Shown here piece after piece: positions 1 through 11,210 of a stretch of DNA of 64,000 nt (within the stretch, counting starts at the first letter, position 1; the number at the start of each line of letters is the position of its first letter). The stretch is taken from NCBI RefSeq assembly GCF_040802235.1, contig NC_133167.1:101356001-101420000 (forward strand), given 5' to 3'. The stretch comes from Manis javanica (Eukaryota > Chordata > Mammalia > Pholidota > Manidae). The position numbers and the translations under genes were made by a program. The notes beneath the pieces are model-generated. The model was not told the origin of the DNA, made no database searches, and was given only the letters and a program-made list of their open reading frames with translations.

Positions 1-258
1 ATGATGAATAATTAAGTTGGTCAGGCTGTATCTTTGTATCATGTGCTCAGAGCTTAGAGCCTAATTGTGGAGAGCTTCTAATGAGTTAACTATACAGGAT
101 ATTGCAGCGTAACTTTTTTCTTTTTTTTATGAATACAACTCCTGGATTTATCTGATCTTTTCAGGTATCTCCCAGATCTCATTTCTTTTTGTTCTTTTTT
201 TCCCTCAGCCAGTTGTTTTTCCAATTATCTTAAATCAATAGGATTTGTTTTAAATGTA

Positions 259-581
259 CAGTTGACCCTTGAGCAACACGGGTTTGAACTGCACAGGTCC
301 ACTTTTATACATGGGTTTTTCCCAATAAATATATTGTAACATTTTTTGGAGATCTGTGATAATTTGAAAAAACATTCTCTTTTCTCTAGCTTACTTTATT
401 GCAAGAATACAGTATATAAGACACACACAAAATATATGTTGCCTGTTCATGCTCTCAGTAAGGCTTCTGGTTAACCGTAGGCTATTAGTAGTTAAGTTTT
501 GAAGGAGTCAAAAGTTCTACATGGATTTTTGACTGCACAGGGGATCAGCAGCCCTAACCCCCATGTTGTCAAGGGTCACTG
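259..581 (+). mobile_element. Tigger-type (TcMar/pogo) non-autonomous DNA transposon, about 323 bp
   Basis: The left end CAGTTGACCCTTGAGCAAC and the right end GTTGTCAAGGGTCACTG are imperfect terminal inverted repeats. The element is flanked by TA at 257-258 and 582-583, the target duplication of the Tc1/mariner superfamily. The internal sequence (GTAAGGCTTCTGG, AGGCTATTAGTAGTTAAG) matches a common mammalian Tigger derivative as I remember it. It has no transposase frame, so it was mobilised in trans. It is an old fossil copy. Confidence 0.85.
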
Positions 582-1044
582 TATCTGTTTCAGTGAGTCC
601 TTCCTGAAACAAGGTGCAAGATGAAGTTAATAGAAGTAACTTAAGTAAACCATATGCTCTTTTCATTTGACCTGTCATATACCTTAAGCTCTTATTGCAA
701 ACTCCCTGACAGGTCTTATGTCAAAAAAGGGAATAACTTAAGTGAATCATATGCTCATTTCATGTGATCTGTCTTGTACCTTAAGGTCTTATGCCTGGAC
801 TGGCAATGTCTTAAGGTCTTGAGGTCTTTTTCAGGTTTGCTCTCTCTATCATGTTTTAGATTTGTATCCTGGAGGGGCTTCGTAATGAGCCTCGTTCAGA
901 GAAACAAACAAGAAATCAGGTGGCACTGTGGCCTGCTTGGTGAGCTGGGGCCCACGTGGAGGTCTAAGGAAAAGGGAAGTGATAGTCAAGGAGAGTGGAA
1001 AGACATAGGCTGCTGAATAGCAATGATAAAGGGAATGATAAAAC

Positions 1045-1185
1045 TGATATTAAGTGCCAGGTACTCCTCTACACAAGTCACGTGCATTAATTCATATAAT
1101 ACCCACTCTGGGGTAGATACTGTTATTTTTTCCATTTTACACACAAGGAAACTGAGGCACAGAGAGGTTAAGTAGGATTCTATTT
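1045..1185 (-). repeat. MIR SINE fragment
   Basis: AAGTGCCAGGTACTCCTC and CATTTTACACACAAGGAAAC followed by TGAGGCACAGAGAGGTTAAG are the reverse complement of the MIR core and 3' half (CTTAACCTCTCTGTGCCTCA). Confidence 0.85.
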
Positions 1186-1369
1186 TGAAGAATAAGATTA
1201 ATTTAGAGTGTGCAATTAAAGCAGATGTTCCTGATTTCTGAAGAGAAGTCAGTGGTTCGGTTTTGCTTTTGCTTTTTTTTAAAACACGGTCACCAGTCTC
1301 GGCTGGCTTGATGCACTGGCGAACTTACAATGTCACCGTGTCTCCTGTACCAAGTAGAGCCTTGGCATG

Positions 1370-1905
1370 TTGCAGATCGTCGTCCTTTGGAATAGTTGAA
1401 TTGTACCCCCCTCCAAAGATACAACCACATCCTAGCCCCCAGAACCTGGGGATGTGACCTTTCCCTCTCTGCCTGGGAAAAGAACCCATGAGCCATGAGC
1501 CGGTTGGGTGCAGCTCAGCAGCGAGAAGGCACCGAGAGGGACTCCCAGGAAAAGGGTCTTTCAGATGGAATTAAGATCCTGGTATGAGATCATCCTGGAT
1601 TATCTAGCTGGGCCCGTCCGGTGACAAGTGGCCTTATAAGAGAGAAGAGGAGAAGACGTACCCGCAGAGGAGGCGGCCCCGTGAGGCAGGAGGCAGAGAC
1701 TGGCGGGACGCAGCCACACGCAGGGAACGCCAGGATCACCAGGAGCTGCAAGAGGCCGGGAAAGGTTCTCCTTGGAGCCTTTGAGGGAATGCAGCCCTGC
1801 TAAGCTCTTGATGTTTGATTTCTGGAACTGTGACAGAGGAAATATCTGTGTCTGTCAGTCACCCGGTTGTGGCAGTTTGTCACGACAGCACTAGGAAATC
1901 CGGGC
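1370..1905 (+). mobile_element. MLT1-class LTR (ERVL-MaLR), degenerate
   Basis: Ordered MLT1 landmarks in sense: ACCACATCCTAGCCCCCAGAACC, then GGGGATGTGACC, GGCCTTATAAGAG, GAATGCAGCCCTGC, TTTCTGGAACTGTGA and, near the end, AGCACTAGGAAA. It is a solo LTR with no internal region. Edges are approximate. Confidence 0.8.
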
Positions 1906-2989
1906 ACGCTCCGAGCGTTGTTTCCTTCCCGGGACTCTGCCCTGAGGCACCTGTCCTTACATCCACTTGATCGTGCTTTCTGGATAGAGAACCAACAAGT
2001 AAGCGATCCCTCGTCCTGTAGCTGAGCGCTCAGCGCCTCTCAGGTGGCTCTCACTGCTGGGCTTCACCCAGCTCACTGGCTCTCGGCTCAGGACTGCTTT
2101 CTTCCCAGGCAGTGGGGGAAGGAGACGCCTCTGCCATCCCCAGCTCCTCCGCTAGCTCTGGGCATGAGGCAGGCAGGAGGGAGGGCCTGCCCTTGGCTGC
2201 AGCTGTGGTGCTCCTCTGACAATACAGGCACAGGAGCAGGGCTGCCCGCGGGCCCCAGGGGCCTGGCTGGAGCGTGTGTGTGGCTGGGGTCGTGCGTGCT
2301 CTCATTGTCCCTGTGATGGCTCTAGGACATTTTCCCTCCATACCTACAACTCCACAGGGCGTCTTTTAGAAAGGTTCCTGCCAAGCGGCTTGTTGGCCTT
2401 CTGTGTCCACAGAAGTATTCTAACTGAGACCGTACTATGATTTCCTTCCCATCCATAGCATTCTGCCTACAATTCCCTGCTTGTGTTTTTGAGTGGTTTG
2501 AGGTCATTCCAAAATCTCTTCTCCCACTGAAGACTATTGTCACTCGTGGGCCTTGTCGCTCACTGAGGCCTCCGTCATGTTGGGAATGTGCTGGTGTTAC
2601 AGGGCTGGAAGCCACTGAGGGTAGGTGCCGCGGCTGTCCTGGTGTTCCTGCGTGCTGCACTCGGAGCCACTGGGTAAATACTGTTCTGTGAACGCCGGAT
2701 GTGTGATGTGTGCTTGCAGAGCAACCTGGGTGACTGGGTCTCTGCTCTGCTAAGACAATTAGACCAGAGAACCCTGGGTTGGCCATTGTCACGTTTCTCA
2801 AATGGACAGCCCATCACACCCAGGGCATTCTTAGTAAGAGACAAAGAGGTGGCTAACTGGGGCCTTCAATTTGTTCCCGTCCCTTACTTTCAGTACCTTT
2901 GGGGGAGGGTGGCAATGGAAGGTGACCTTGGGATTCTTCTGACAGCAGCAGTGTAACTAGCTCGTGACAGGGGCCTTGGCCCGCATCAC

Positions 2990-3440
2990 GTACTTTTTAT
3001 TAGGAGTATTTGGAAATATACATAGTCTGAATAGTCTAATGACTAGAAAGAATTGTACAGGAAATTCCCACCTAGATTTTAAATTCATACCTCGACTTAA
3101 CAATTACTAACATTCAAAAAAAAATTTGTGTATGTGTGTGTGATATTTTAAAGCAGCTCCCTGACCGTGTACATCTCTAAGACGCAAGAACATTTTCCTT
3201 TGTATTCACAATACCGTTACCAACTGGATAAACAAATTAATAATAATTCATCCGAACTTTTTAATGCCATCACTGCCCTGTTCATATTCGGAATGCCTCA
3301 AGTAGTCCCCATGTTATCTTTTTTATAATTTATTTGTTCCGTCAGAATCCAGAGAAGGTCCACAGGTTGTGATTGGTTCATCTGCCTCAAAGTGTCTCCT
3401 GACTGTGAACTTGCCACTGACTTGTTGAGGAGACTGGGTC
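2990..3440 (-). mobile_element. Old L1M 3'-end fragment, antisense
   Basis: Matches the remembered complement of L1M 3' sequence: ATCTCTAAGACGCAAGAACA, CACAATACCGTTACCAACTG, TAATAATTCATCC, and GAAGGTCCACAGGTTGTGATTGG. A related copy is at 9535-9930. Heavily mutated. Confidence 0.65.
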
Positions 3441-4224
3441 AGCCCTGGAATTGTCCAGAAGCTTGCTTGTGGTTTCCCTGGGCCATTTCTTGAGGAAGGG
3501 GGGAGGCAGCCACCTCCAGGGCCATGGTCTTTCTCATGGCTCTGACTGCTTCCCACTCCTGTTACCCACGTTCTTATTTCATACTGAACGCCCACCGGGA
3601 CTCAGTGCCAGGGCCGCTCCCCACGCACGGGAGATCATCAGTTAGTTCCTGCCCTTTTCTGCTCTTCACTTGGAAAGTAGGGTTGTACGTATATAAATAT
3701 CAGGCCATCGTAAAACAAGGTAGGGAGTTCAAACAAAAATAGCAAGCTAAATTGAAACATCAGATAAACATTGAGGGAGAGAAGAGAACTGGTTTCCACT
3801 TGGGACCAAGGTACGTCTGTTCTGCATTGCTCAAGACGATCTTAAGTGTCCTTCACAACTCAGGCTTGCCCCTCCGGCCCTCAAATGGGCCGCGATCTCC
3901 GTGTAGACACGCGTGGACTCTGGTAGGCGTGGGCCTTCCGTGCGCGGTGTGTACAGTCACCGCCTGGGTGCACTGGGCAGTCAGGGCTCCCGACAGCACA
4001 TACTGATGTCATGGAGTCTGCACAGACACAGAGCTTCGCCATCCCTGCCCCATACACCACCACCTGTTGGCACAGTGTTTACTGGTCAGAATCTCTCACT
4101 TTCAAAACCATCTTACCTTCTTTACCTTTCCACACGGTCTTTAAAAAAAAAGATATGTGTGATGTGCATTATTAGTGGTTTCTTTTTTTTTCTTCTTGCA
4201 ATATGAAAAACTAGTCAAACGTTA

Positions 4225-5050
4225 CATGTAGTTTTTTTTTTAATACTGTTTTAATCATTTAAAAATATACAATTCACTGGCATCAAGTACATTTACAATA
4301 TTGTGCAACCATCAGCACCATCGAATTCTGGAACTTTTCCTCACCCCAAAAGAAAACAGTGTACCCATTAAGCTGTCACTCCCCATTTATTTTTTTTAAA
4401 TCCTTAGTTCACAGCAACCACTGATCTGATTTCCGTCTCTATAGATTTGCCTTCTCTGGATATTTGATATAAATGGAATCATTCAGTTGTAGCCTTTTGT
4501 GTAAGGCTTCCTTTGCTGAGCATCATGTTTCAAGGTTCATCCATGTTGCAGCGTGTGAGCACTGCCTTCCTTTCTGTGGCTGACTAACACCCCATTTTAT
4601 GCATGTACAGCCTTATCTGTTGATGAATTGACAGACATTTGGGTTGTTTCTACCCTTTGGCTGTTGTGGGTAGTGTTGCTATGCACATTCGTGCATAAAT
4701 ACTTGTTTGAACACCTGTTTGTAAGTCTTTGAGTAAAATGACTGGGTTGTGCGGTCATCCTGTGTTTAACTTTTTGCAGAATGGCCAAGCCAATTTCCAC
4801 AGTGGCTGTATTATTTTATATTCCCACCAGCAATGTATGAGGGCTCCAGTTTCTCCACATCCTTAACAACACATATTATTTTCTGCTTTTTTGATACTAG
4901 GCATCCCAGCCGGTGTGAAATGGTATCTCGTTTCTGTTTGCGTTTCGCTAGTGGTTACTGATGTTGAGCATCTTTTCTTGTGCTTCTTGGCCATTTATTT
5001 ATCTTCTTTGCAGAAAGGTCTGTTCAGGTCCTTTGTCCATTTCAAGAAGA
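4225..5050 (-). mobile_element. L1M 3'-end fragment, antisense (about 0.8 kb)
   Basis: Classic antisense L1M text: ACAATTCACTGGCATCAAGT, TTGTGCAACCATCAGCACCA, AATCATTCAGTTGTAGCC, CAATTTCCACAGTGGC, CCAGTTTCTCCACATCC and CTGTTCAGGTCCTTTGTCC. No open ORF2 remains. Confidence 0.85.
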
Positions 5051-5924
5051 TCCATGGTAGAAAATTGTAGATTCAGTCATTACTGTTGTTATTTCATGAT
5101 TTCTGCGTGGTTTCTGTGAGACTAGGTTTGGCTGCGTATGTGTCTCTGCCCACACACATGCAAATGCTTGCAGAGATCTGCTTGTCAGAATCAACTTTGT
5201 GTTTCATGAGATAGACTTCAGATTGTGTCACCACAGAACTTCTCTGACCTAGAAAAAAGTACAACAGCAGATTCTTTAAGGGTGTAAATCTTTCAGCCTA
5301 AACCTTTAGATTTGGGTTAATACACTTCCGGAAAAGTTCTTTCACCAAAAGAAATTCATTTTCGTGTGGATATCAAAAACTTAACTTTGTGTTCTGATTT
5401 TCATCTACATTAAAAGATAACATTTCATTGAGCCCTTTTCTAATCAATGTCCATTTAAAGTGGCTACCCTGAACCCCTGCTGTTTCAGTGGATAATATGG
5501 AACCCACAAGGGGGATTTGTGAAAAATCTCTTGCTTTCAGTTCTTCTTTATTAACTGAGATTTAGATACACTAGAATATTCCCTTTTAACAGTTTTTGGG
5601 GAACTCTCAAGTGTTCTGAAATATTTTTGGTTCAGGATAGTGATTGTTTCTACAGACAGGCACCCAGAGTTCCTTTGGGGGCAGGTGGGACCCTCTCCCC
5701 ATCCTCGTGTGAGGCCACAGTAGTGGGAAATCCCTACTGTCAGATTCTTTCCTTCCTCAGGGCATGTGCAGAGATCCCCATGCCTAGAAATTACCAGAAC
5801 TACCTCGAGAACTCAAAAAAAATAAAGAGTTTTCCTGGGCTTTAATCTCCACAGCGTTCAAGTTCACCCAACTGTGGTCATGACAGAAACCTAAATCTAA
5901 ACACTGGGAGACCAGGTGTGGTGT

Positions 5925-6095
5925 GATTCGGTGTCTGAATATGGGGTCACATGACCTCGGTTTTGCATTTAGACGCTTACTTCCATGCGTTCCTTGGCTA
6001 AATAATTGAAGGCTGTTTCCTCGGTTTTCTCAACTGTAAAGTGATAATAATAACCTATACATAGCTCATTAGGTTGTTGCAAAAAATGTAACCGA
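5925..6095 (+). repeat. MIR SINE, sense
   Basis: CTTCCATGCGTTCCTTGG, TTTCTCAACTGTAAAGTGAT, AATAATAACCTATACATAGC and TCATTAGGTTGTTGC follow the order of the MIR 3' half (TGTAAAATGGGGATAATAATA...TAGGGTTGTTG). Confidence 0.7.
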
Positions 6096-6856
6096 TACTC
6101 TAAGAAAAAGTGCAGTCAAATTTAAGTGCCTTAGTCACTGCTGGTGCGATCAGGAGGCCTAGTTGAACCAGGTTTCACGTAAGTGGTTTAACTATGAGTG
6201 CGACTTTGTTTTCAAAGCACTGGTTTCTAACCACGTATTTGCCAGGATCCACTTGAGCTCCTCGGACTGCGAGAGATGGAGAGTTTCTGATACAAGAACT
6301 GTACTGAGGAACTTTTCTCCAGAAAAGTAGCATCTCCGCACACCCGATACATCTTTGTGTGCACTTCTTGCCACTTTAGACACATAGGGGTTAGAACATT
6401 AGACAAAACCTTCCATCGCTGTTGGTACAAGCTGATTGAAATATTTGGTCTCTGTGACAGTGGCCTCAGGCGCCCTGACTTCGCATGAGCAGCACAAATG
6501 AGTGTTATTTTGGAAAGTTGCCTAATTTTTAGTTTACCTAAGGCAACTGGAGTGCCTCTTAACCAAATGATGGAAATAAATAAGAAGCATGAGGAGTTTC
6601 AGTCAGTGGCCTGTTACCTGCGGTCCTTTAAAGAAAAATGACATAGATAACAGCGCATTAGCATATCCCAGATCATCGCCTTCGGCCTTGGGATATGTTC
6701 CTGTTCTGCCAGACTCGGCTGACTCAGTCTCTCCAGAGTAGACTGTCAGGATCTGGGGCCCAGTGGGGAAGTGCATTAGGTTTACAGCAGATTTTACTGT
6801 AGATAGTGAACAAATCCAGGGATACGTGGTGGAGAATCTTACCAGCAAGAACAGAA

Positions 6857-7230
6857 TCGTATGATCTCTCTTATTTGTGGAATCTAAAAACAAAACACAA
6901 CTGAATGAACAACACAGCCATAGACTCAGACACGGAGAAGTGACTGGTGGTTCCCTTGGGGGAGGGTTTGAGGGGGGTGGGGCGGGTGGGAGAAATAGGT
7001 GAAGGGGGTAAGGAATCACAAAATCTCAATCATAGTATAAATTCACCACAGGGATGAAAGTACAGCATAGAGAATATAGTCAATAGTTGGGTGACATCTT
7101 CCTCTGTTGACAGTAACTATACTAAGTGGGGTTAGGATTTTATAACATATATAACTGTCAAACCACTATGCTGTATACTTGAAACCAATATAATATCGTA
7201 TATCAACTATACTTCAATTAAAAAAAAAAA
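6857..7230 (+). mobile_element. Relatively young 5'-truncated L1 with target-site duplication
   Basis: The L1 3' end in sense runs from TCGTATGATCTCTCTTATTT to CTTCAATTAAAAAAAAAAA, including GGTGGTTCCCTTGGGGGAGG, TAATATCGTATATCAACTAT and an A-tail at 7219-7231. A 10-bp direct repeat, AAGAACAGAA, flanks it (6847-6856 and 7230-7239; the second copy runs into the A-tail). The intact A-tail and duplication show a later insertion than the other L1s here. The element ends 77 bp before exon 3. Confidence 0.88.
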
Positions 7231-7307
7231 AGAACAGAAGAACTCCCTGCAGAGGTGGCCCGAAACCCAAGGCTGCAGTTTTCATTTGCTTTTAATTTTT
7301 TTTTCAG

Positions 7308-7407
7308 GAAAAGAAGATTTTTCAGATCCCCTGGATGCATGCAGCTAGACATGGGTGGGACGTAGAAAAAGATGCACCATTGTTTAGAAACTGGGCAATC
7401 CATACAG
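7308..7407 (+). CDS. IRF2: IRF2 exon 3: middle of the IRF DNA-binding domain (aa 30-63)
   Basis: 100-bp coding exon. It reads [20 protein letters not shown] and continues to RNWAIHT, with the first base of the G63 codon at 7407. It holds three of the five conserved IRF tryptophans (W38, W46, W58). The HAARHGW segment lies in the helix-turn-helix DNA-binding fold and belongs to the IRF family signature. The acceptor is a long T-rich tract ending in CAG at 7305-7307; the donor is GGTACC with GT at 7408. The frame stays open without a stop and joins exon 4 exactly at the split glycine codon. A young L1 ends only 77 bp upstream of this exon, so part of the upstream intron is recent insertion. Assignment to IRF2 rather than IRF1 rests on the residues here and on the continuing exons. 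Confidence 0.98.
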
Positions 7408-8398
7408 GTACCAAACCCCCTGCACGTTGATAGAGGCAGTCACTGTGGCTCGTTGTCTTCATGTCTGTCTTGTTTGCAATGGGTATAACTGGCAAATAAA
7501 ATTGTAAGACAGTTAAAGCATGCACGTGATGATTCGATACACATACACACTGTGAAAGGATTCTCCCCATTAAGTTAATTAAACCATCCATCATTTCACA
7601 TATTTACCTTTTTGTGTGTGTGTGTGCAAACATTTAAGTTCTATGCTCCTAGCAAATTTTAGTTGCGTAAGACAGTGTTACCCATCGTTTATTTTTATTT
7701 CTCTACACGTATAAAATTTCCTGGTTTCTGGCCTCAAGAAGACAGGTGACCTGACTTGTTCCCCGGCACACCCAGGACACATGGGATGCAAACGTCTGCA
7801 CCCCAAAGTGATGCTCTACTCACCCCATAGAAACCTCATTTTTACATTTCCTGTAAAGGGGATATTTTGGTGAAGTTCTCCAGGTGTGCCAGGAATATAG
7901 AGCTTACTTGTTCTGAAGCTATAAACTTGGGTTGAATTTATCTCTCCACAAGGTAGTCAAGAATATATTTATTTAAAACAAAATTTAAACAGAGAGCTAT
8001 ATATAGGAATGGACTTTTTTACTTAATATATACTTGAGAGTCTTATGAAAAAGAGACACTGTACATGTGTTTGTCGGCCTCCTGGCCTTCTGTGTTACTT
8101 CCATTGATGCTGTTTCCTCTGCTATTACTCATTTTCTCTCAAGCTGTTCGGAAAAGCATGGTGATCAGCTTGTCCCAGTTTACCCAGAACTGTCCAGGTT
8201 TTAAAACAAACACTCCCACATCCCAAGAATCTTCTGAGTCCCAGGCAAACCAGGACAGTCGGTCGCTGTCAGCATCGCCTGGATTTAAAAGGGTCCTCTG
8301 CACTACCTGACCAGCTATTCTGTTTCCAGAAGTTCTTCCTCCGCATCGAATATTTTCCCTCTTTTTCTCAACCTTAATTCTTTTGACTCTTCTGTTAG
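7408..8398 (+). other. IRF2: Intron 3 (991 bp)
   Basis: It holds a (GT)n run at about 7612-7627 and AT-rich unique sequence. The 81-codon frame at 8065-8310 lies upstream of exon 4, is out of context with the gene, and I give it no function. No repeat family is recognised. Confidence 0.9.
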
Positions 8399-8575
8399 GA
8401 AAGCATCAACCAGGAGTTGATAAGCCTGATCCAAAAACATGGAAGGCGAACTTTCGGTGTGCCATGAACTCCTTGCCTGACATTGAAGAAGTCAAGGATA
8501 AAAGCATAAAGAAAGGCAACAACGCCTTCAGGGTCTACCGGATGCTGCCCCTGTCTGAGCGGCCTTCCAAGAAAG
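8399..8575 (+). CDS. IRF2: IRF2 exon 4: recognition-helix part of the DNA-binding domain (aa 63-122)
   Basis: 177-bp exon encoding [20 protein letters not shown], then [20 protein letters not shown] and [20 protein letters not shown]. The NFRCAMNS stretch is the IRF recognition helix, whose Arg, Cys, Asn and Ser contact the GAAA core in known IRF structures. The lysines in EVKDKS (K75 and K78 by human numbering) are reported acetylation sites. [10 protein letters not shown] closes the domain, and the basic end SKKGKKPK continues into exon 5, consistent with nuclear localisation. The acceptor TTAG ends at 8398 after a pyrimidine-rich stretch; the donor is GTAGAT at 8576. The residues look identical to the human protein as I remember it, as expected for the most constrained part of the gene. 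Confidence 0.98.
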
Positions 8576-8885
8576 GTAGATAAAGATACTCAGTCACTGA
8601 AACAGTGATCACCTTACACCCACGCATCTCAGTACCTTTGTGATTTCTTTCCGCTTTGGTCGCTGCAAGGCCAGGACACCTGTTCGTGCTGTGAGTGAGA
8701 CTTCTGCTCTCATCTGGCAGGGAGACGCCTCTCAGTCACCAGTAAAAGAAACATTTGGATTTTGACCACGCACAGATTAAAGCACGTACAGTTTCACTGA
8801 GGCTTTCAGAAAGAATGCAATTTAGAGGAAATATTTCTTTGGATCTTCTTGATGAATTAATCCCAAACTCTTTTTGTTGCCACAG
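8576..8885 (+). other. IRF2: Intron 4 (310 bp)
   Basis: A short intron between GTAGAT and CCACAG. I see no repeat. The acceptor side has TCTTTTTGTTGCCACAG as its pyrimidine tract. Confidence 0.92.
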
Positions 8886-8932
8886 GAAAGAAACCAAAGA
8901 TGGAAAAAGAAGACAGAGTTAAGCACATCAAG
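8886..8932 (+). CDS. IRF2: IRF2 exon 5: short basic linker (aa 122-137)
   Basis: 47-bp exon, too short for standard ORF calling. It reads GKKPKMEKEDRVKHIK. The first G codon is split with exon 4, and the exon ends in phase 0 after K137. Acceptor CCACAG ends at 8885; donor GTAATC starts at 8933. This lysine-rich linker follows the DNA-binding domain. Its final IK joins QEP of exon 6 to make a SUMO consensus (IKQE), so the site exists only after splicing. Two residues differ from the human sequence as I recall it (M where human has T, and R where human has K), both in the flexible linker and not at a known contact. The exon is identified by matching phase, length and sequence. Confidence 0.95.
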
Positions 8933-9534
8933 GTAATCTTCAATTGCTCAGAGAGAGAAGGCCGAAGTCCTGACCATATCAATGATTCATGTTCTGTCTC
9001 ATAAAAACAAGTAATGTGATCTCTGGGAAGTACTTCATCTTTCTTCTTCTGCTGTTGTGTTCCCTGGGCTTTTCATGTCTCCTCTTTGGCCTGTACCCCT
9101 AGGTACACCTATCCCCGGCTTTATCCAATTTCACTGAGCAATTTATGAATGAAGTTACAGATTCACACCGAGCATGACCATGTCAAGCCTCCATCTGGTC
9201 CCCACAACTGGTGCCAATTGGTCACTTAGTTCTAGCTAAGCTCCAGCAGCCAGCTCCTATCTGATAATATTAAGTACATTTTCAGACTATTAAATCTATT
9301 TGGAAGCATATTAAATATTACATGCTTACATTAAAGTGGATTCCCTACATTTTATATATATATTCCATGACAGGCTGGTCAGCCCAGGCCCTCAGTTAGT
9401 GCCGTTCTTGGAAGCTTTTTTGCACTCCACTATCACACCAATTCTCCTAACTCCCGAAGGTTTTCCATCAGGATGGGCTTGGGTATGTGAGCTTCAGCAG
9501 GCTGTACGGTGTGAAGTTCAATGCACCTCCACCC

Positions 9535-9930
9535 ACCTTCCTGCTTCCCACATGCAGATATTTTTTCCATTTGCAGATGTTCAACCATTTTCGACTTGGA
9601 AGAACAATTTCACATGATTCAGCACAATATTTTGAAGCAAACCCCAAACAACATACCATTTCTTCCATACCTACTTAAGCTTATGTCTTAGAAAGGCAGA
9701 CGCTCTTTAAAAATAACACAGTATCATTATTGCATCTGAAAAAATTGACGGGCATTCCTCAATATGATCAAATGAACAGTGTTCAGATTTCCAGTTGTCT
9801 CATAAATGTTAAAATGGTTATAGTCTATTGACTTGAATTAAGGTCCATGTAAGGTCCACACACTGAGTTTTAGAGATGTCTGTTAAGTTTTTTTTTTAAT
9901 CTACAGGTTTCCTCTGTATCACCTTAAAAA
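9535..9930 (-). mobile_element. Old L1M 3'-end fragment, antisense
   Basis: TTGAAGCAAACCCCAAACAA, ATCATTATTGCATCTG, TCAGATTTCCAGTTGTCTCA and AAGGTCCACACACTGAGTTT match the complement of L1M 3' sequence. It shares this structure with the copy at 2990-3440. Confidence 0.65.
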
Positions 9931-11019
9931 ATGTCTAATTGTTCCTTGCAATTGAAAAGAACTAGTTATTGGTTGTATCAAGTTCCCCACAGTTTGGAAT
10001 TTGTTAGGGTCTATATTCTGATTAGTGTTTGGTTAGAAAAGTATAACGTCCCCACAAATATGTGATTATGAAGAACTTGCTACAATCTTAAGTATGACTA
10101 TATCAGGGCTACTGCTATTTTCATGGCATCTAGCTCAGGGCCTGGTACAGAACAGATAGTACATATTTGATCAGTAAGTAGGTGCATGAGTAATTGTTGA
10201 CTTGGTCAATGCATAAATAAATATGTGCAGGGGGAGAAGGGGCTTTACACTGGAATGCATGTTTAATTGCATAACCTCAGTAAATGAGAAATAAGACTAG
10301 ACTCACCGATGTTCACTTCTCACCAACTTTGCACAAACATATCTACCACCCTCCATCAAATATCAGGTGGTAGTGATTATAAGACACACCATTTTTTTAT
10401 GTATCTCTAAGCAAGAAAAATTGCTTGCGATGAAACTATGGCCCATAATTGATTATAAGGCATGTCCTATTTGAGGAATGTGGAAATGTGAAGAAACGTG
10501 CATCTTAAAATTGGTGGCATTGGGGTGTTCTTGTAAATAAAGGACATCTTCGTTTGGATGGGCAGTGGCACGTCCTCCGCAGAAGCGAGCTGTGGAAGGT
10601 ACAGCCCTGGGTGAGCTGTGGCCATATTGGCCCAGGGAGGCAAATGAATTTTTCTTGAGTCATTCGGGCAGTACCTCCATGCTTTATGTTCCCGTAGCAA
10701 GTAGCTTCTCTTGAGACTGAGAGACCTAAGGCCCATTGGCCACGTGGTAGGTGGGAAACGCCACCTCGCTATTCGCCGAGAGTCTCTGTGGGAGTATGTA
10801 TCATGTACTCCGTGAGCCATGCGTTACTTGGACTCAGCCTCGCCAGCATGGAGCTAACTGGCTATCTAAGGAAATAAGAATAAGGAACAGATAGTGAGCA
10901 GTATTATATTGTGTGTCATCGGTGCATCTGTGTGTTTCAACAGATGTCCCAGACCAAGACCAATAAGGATGAATGTGGGTAACCAGAGGAGTGTCTGTGA
11001 CTTTTTGAGCCCCTACCAA

Positions 11020-11210
11020 ATGCTAAGCTCTACATATTGTGTCCCTCACCTCCCCCTGTAATGGGCAGCTCACCTCCCTTTGGCATGGAAGGGAACAGGC
11101 ATAAAAGCTGAGTCATTTTCCCAGGTAGCACTGGATTTGAAGCTGGGATTTGAATCCAGGTGGCTCCATCTCCAAAACCCATACCCTGGCCACCCCCAGT
11201 GCCTCTCAGC
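11020..11210 (-). repeat. MIR SINE fragment, antisense
   Basis: CCAAATGCTAAGCTCTACAT, GAGTCATTTTCCCAGGTAGC and GGGATTTGAATCCAGGTGGC match the reverse complement of MIR (the last is the GGGATTCGAACCCAGGCAG region). Confidence 0.7.

Larger units (their letters stand above)
1..7307 (+). other. IRF2: Intron 2, 3' part
   Basis: No exon is seen. The repeats are a Tigger element (259-581), MIR (1045-1185), an MLT1 LTR (1370-1905), antisense L1M pieces (2990-3440 and 4225-5050), MIR (5925-6095) and a young L1 (6857-7230). The stretches 590-1040, 1910-2985, 3445-4220, 5060-5920 and 6100-6845 show no feature I can name. Exon 2, whose product should read MPVERMRMRPWLEEQ, was looked for and is not present. 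Confidence 0.85.

Noticed and set aside
1..7307. Search for IRF2 exon 2 (start MPVERMRMRPWLEEQ) in intron sequence
   Set aside because: No matching sequence found; the exon must lie upstream of the window.
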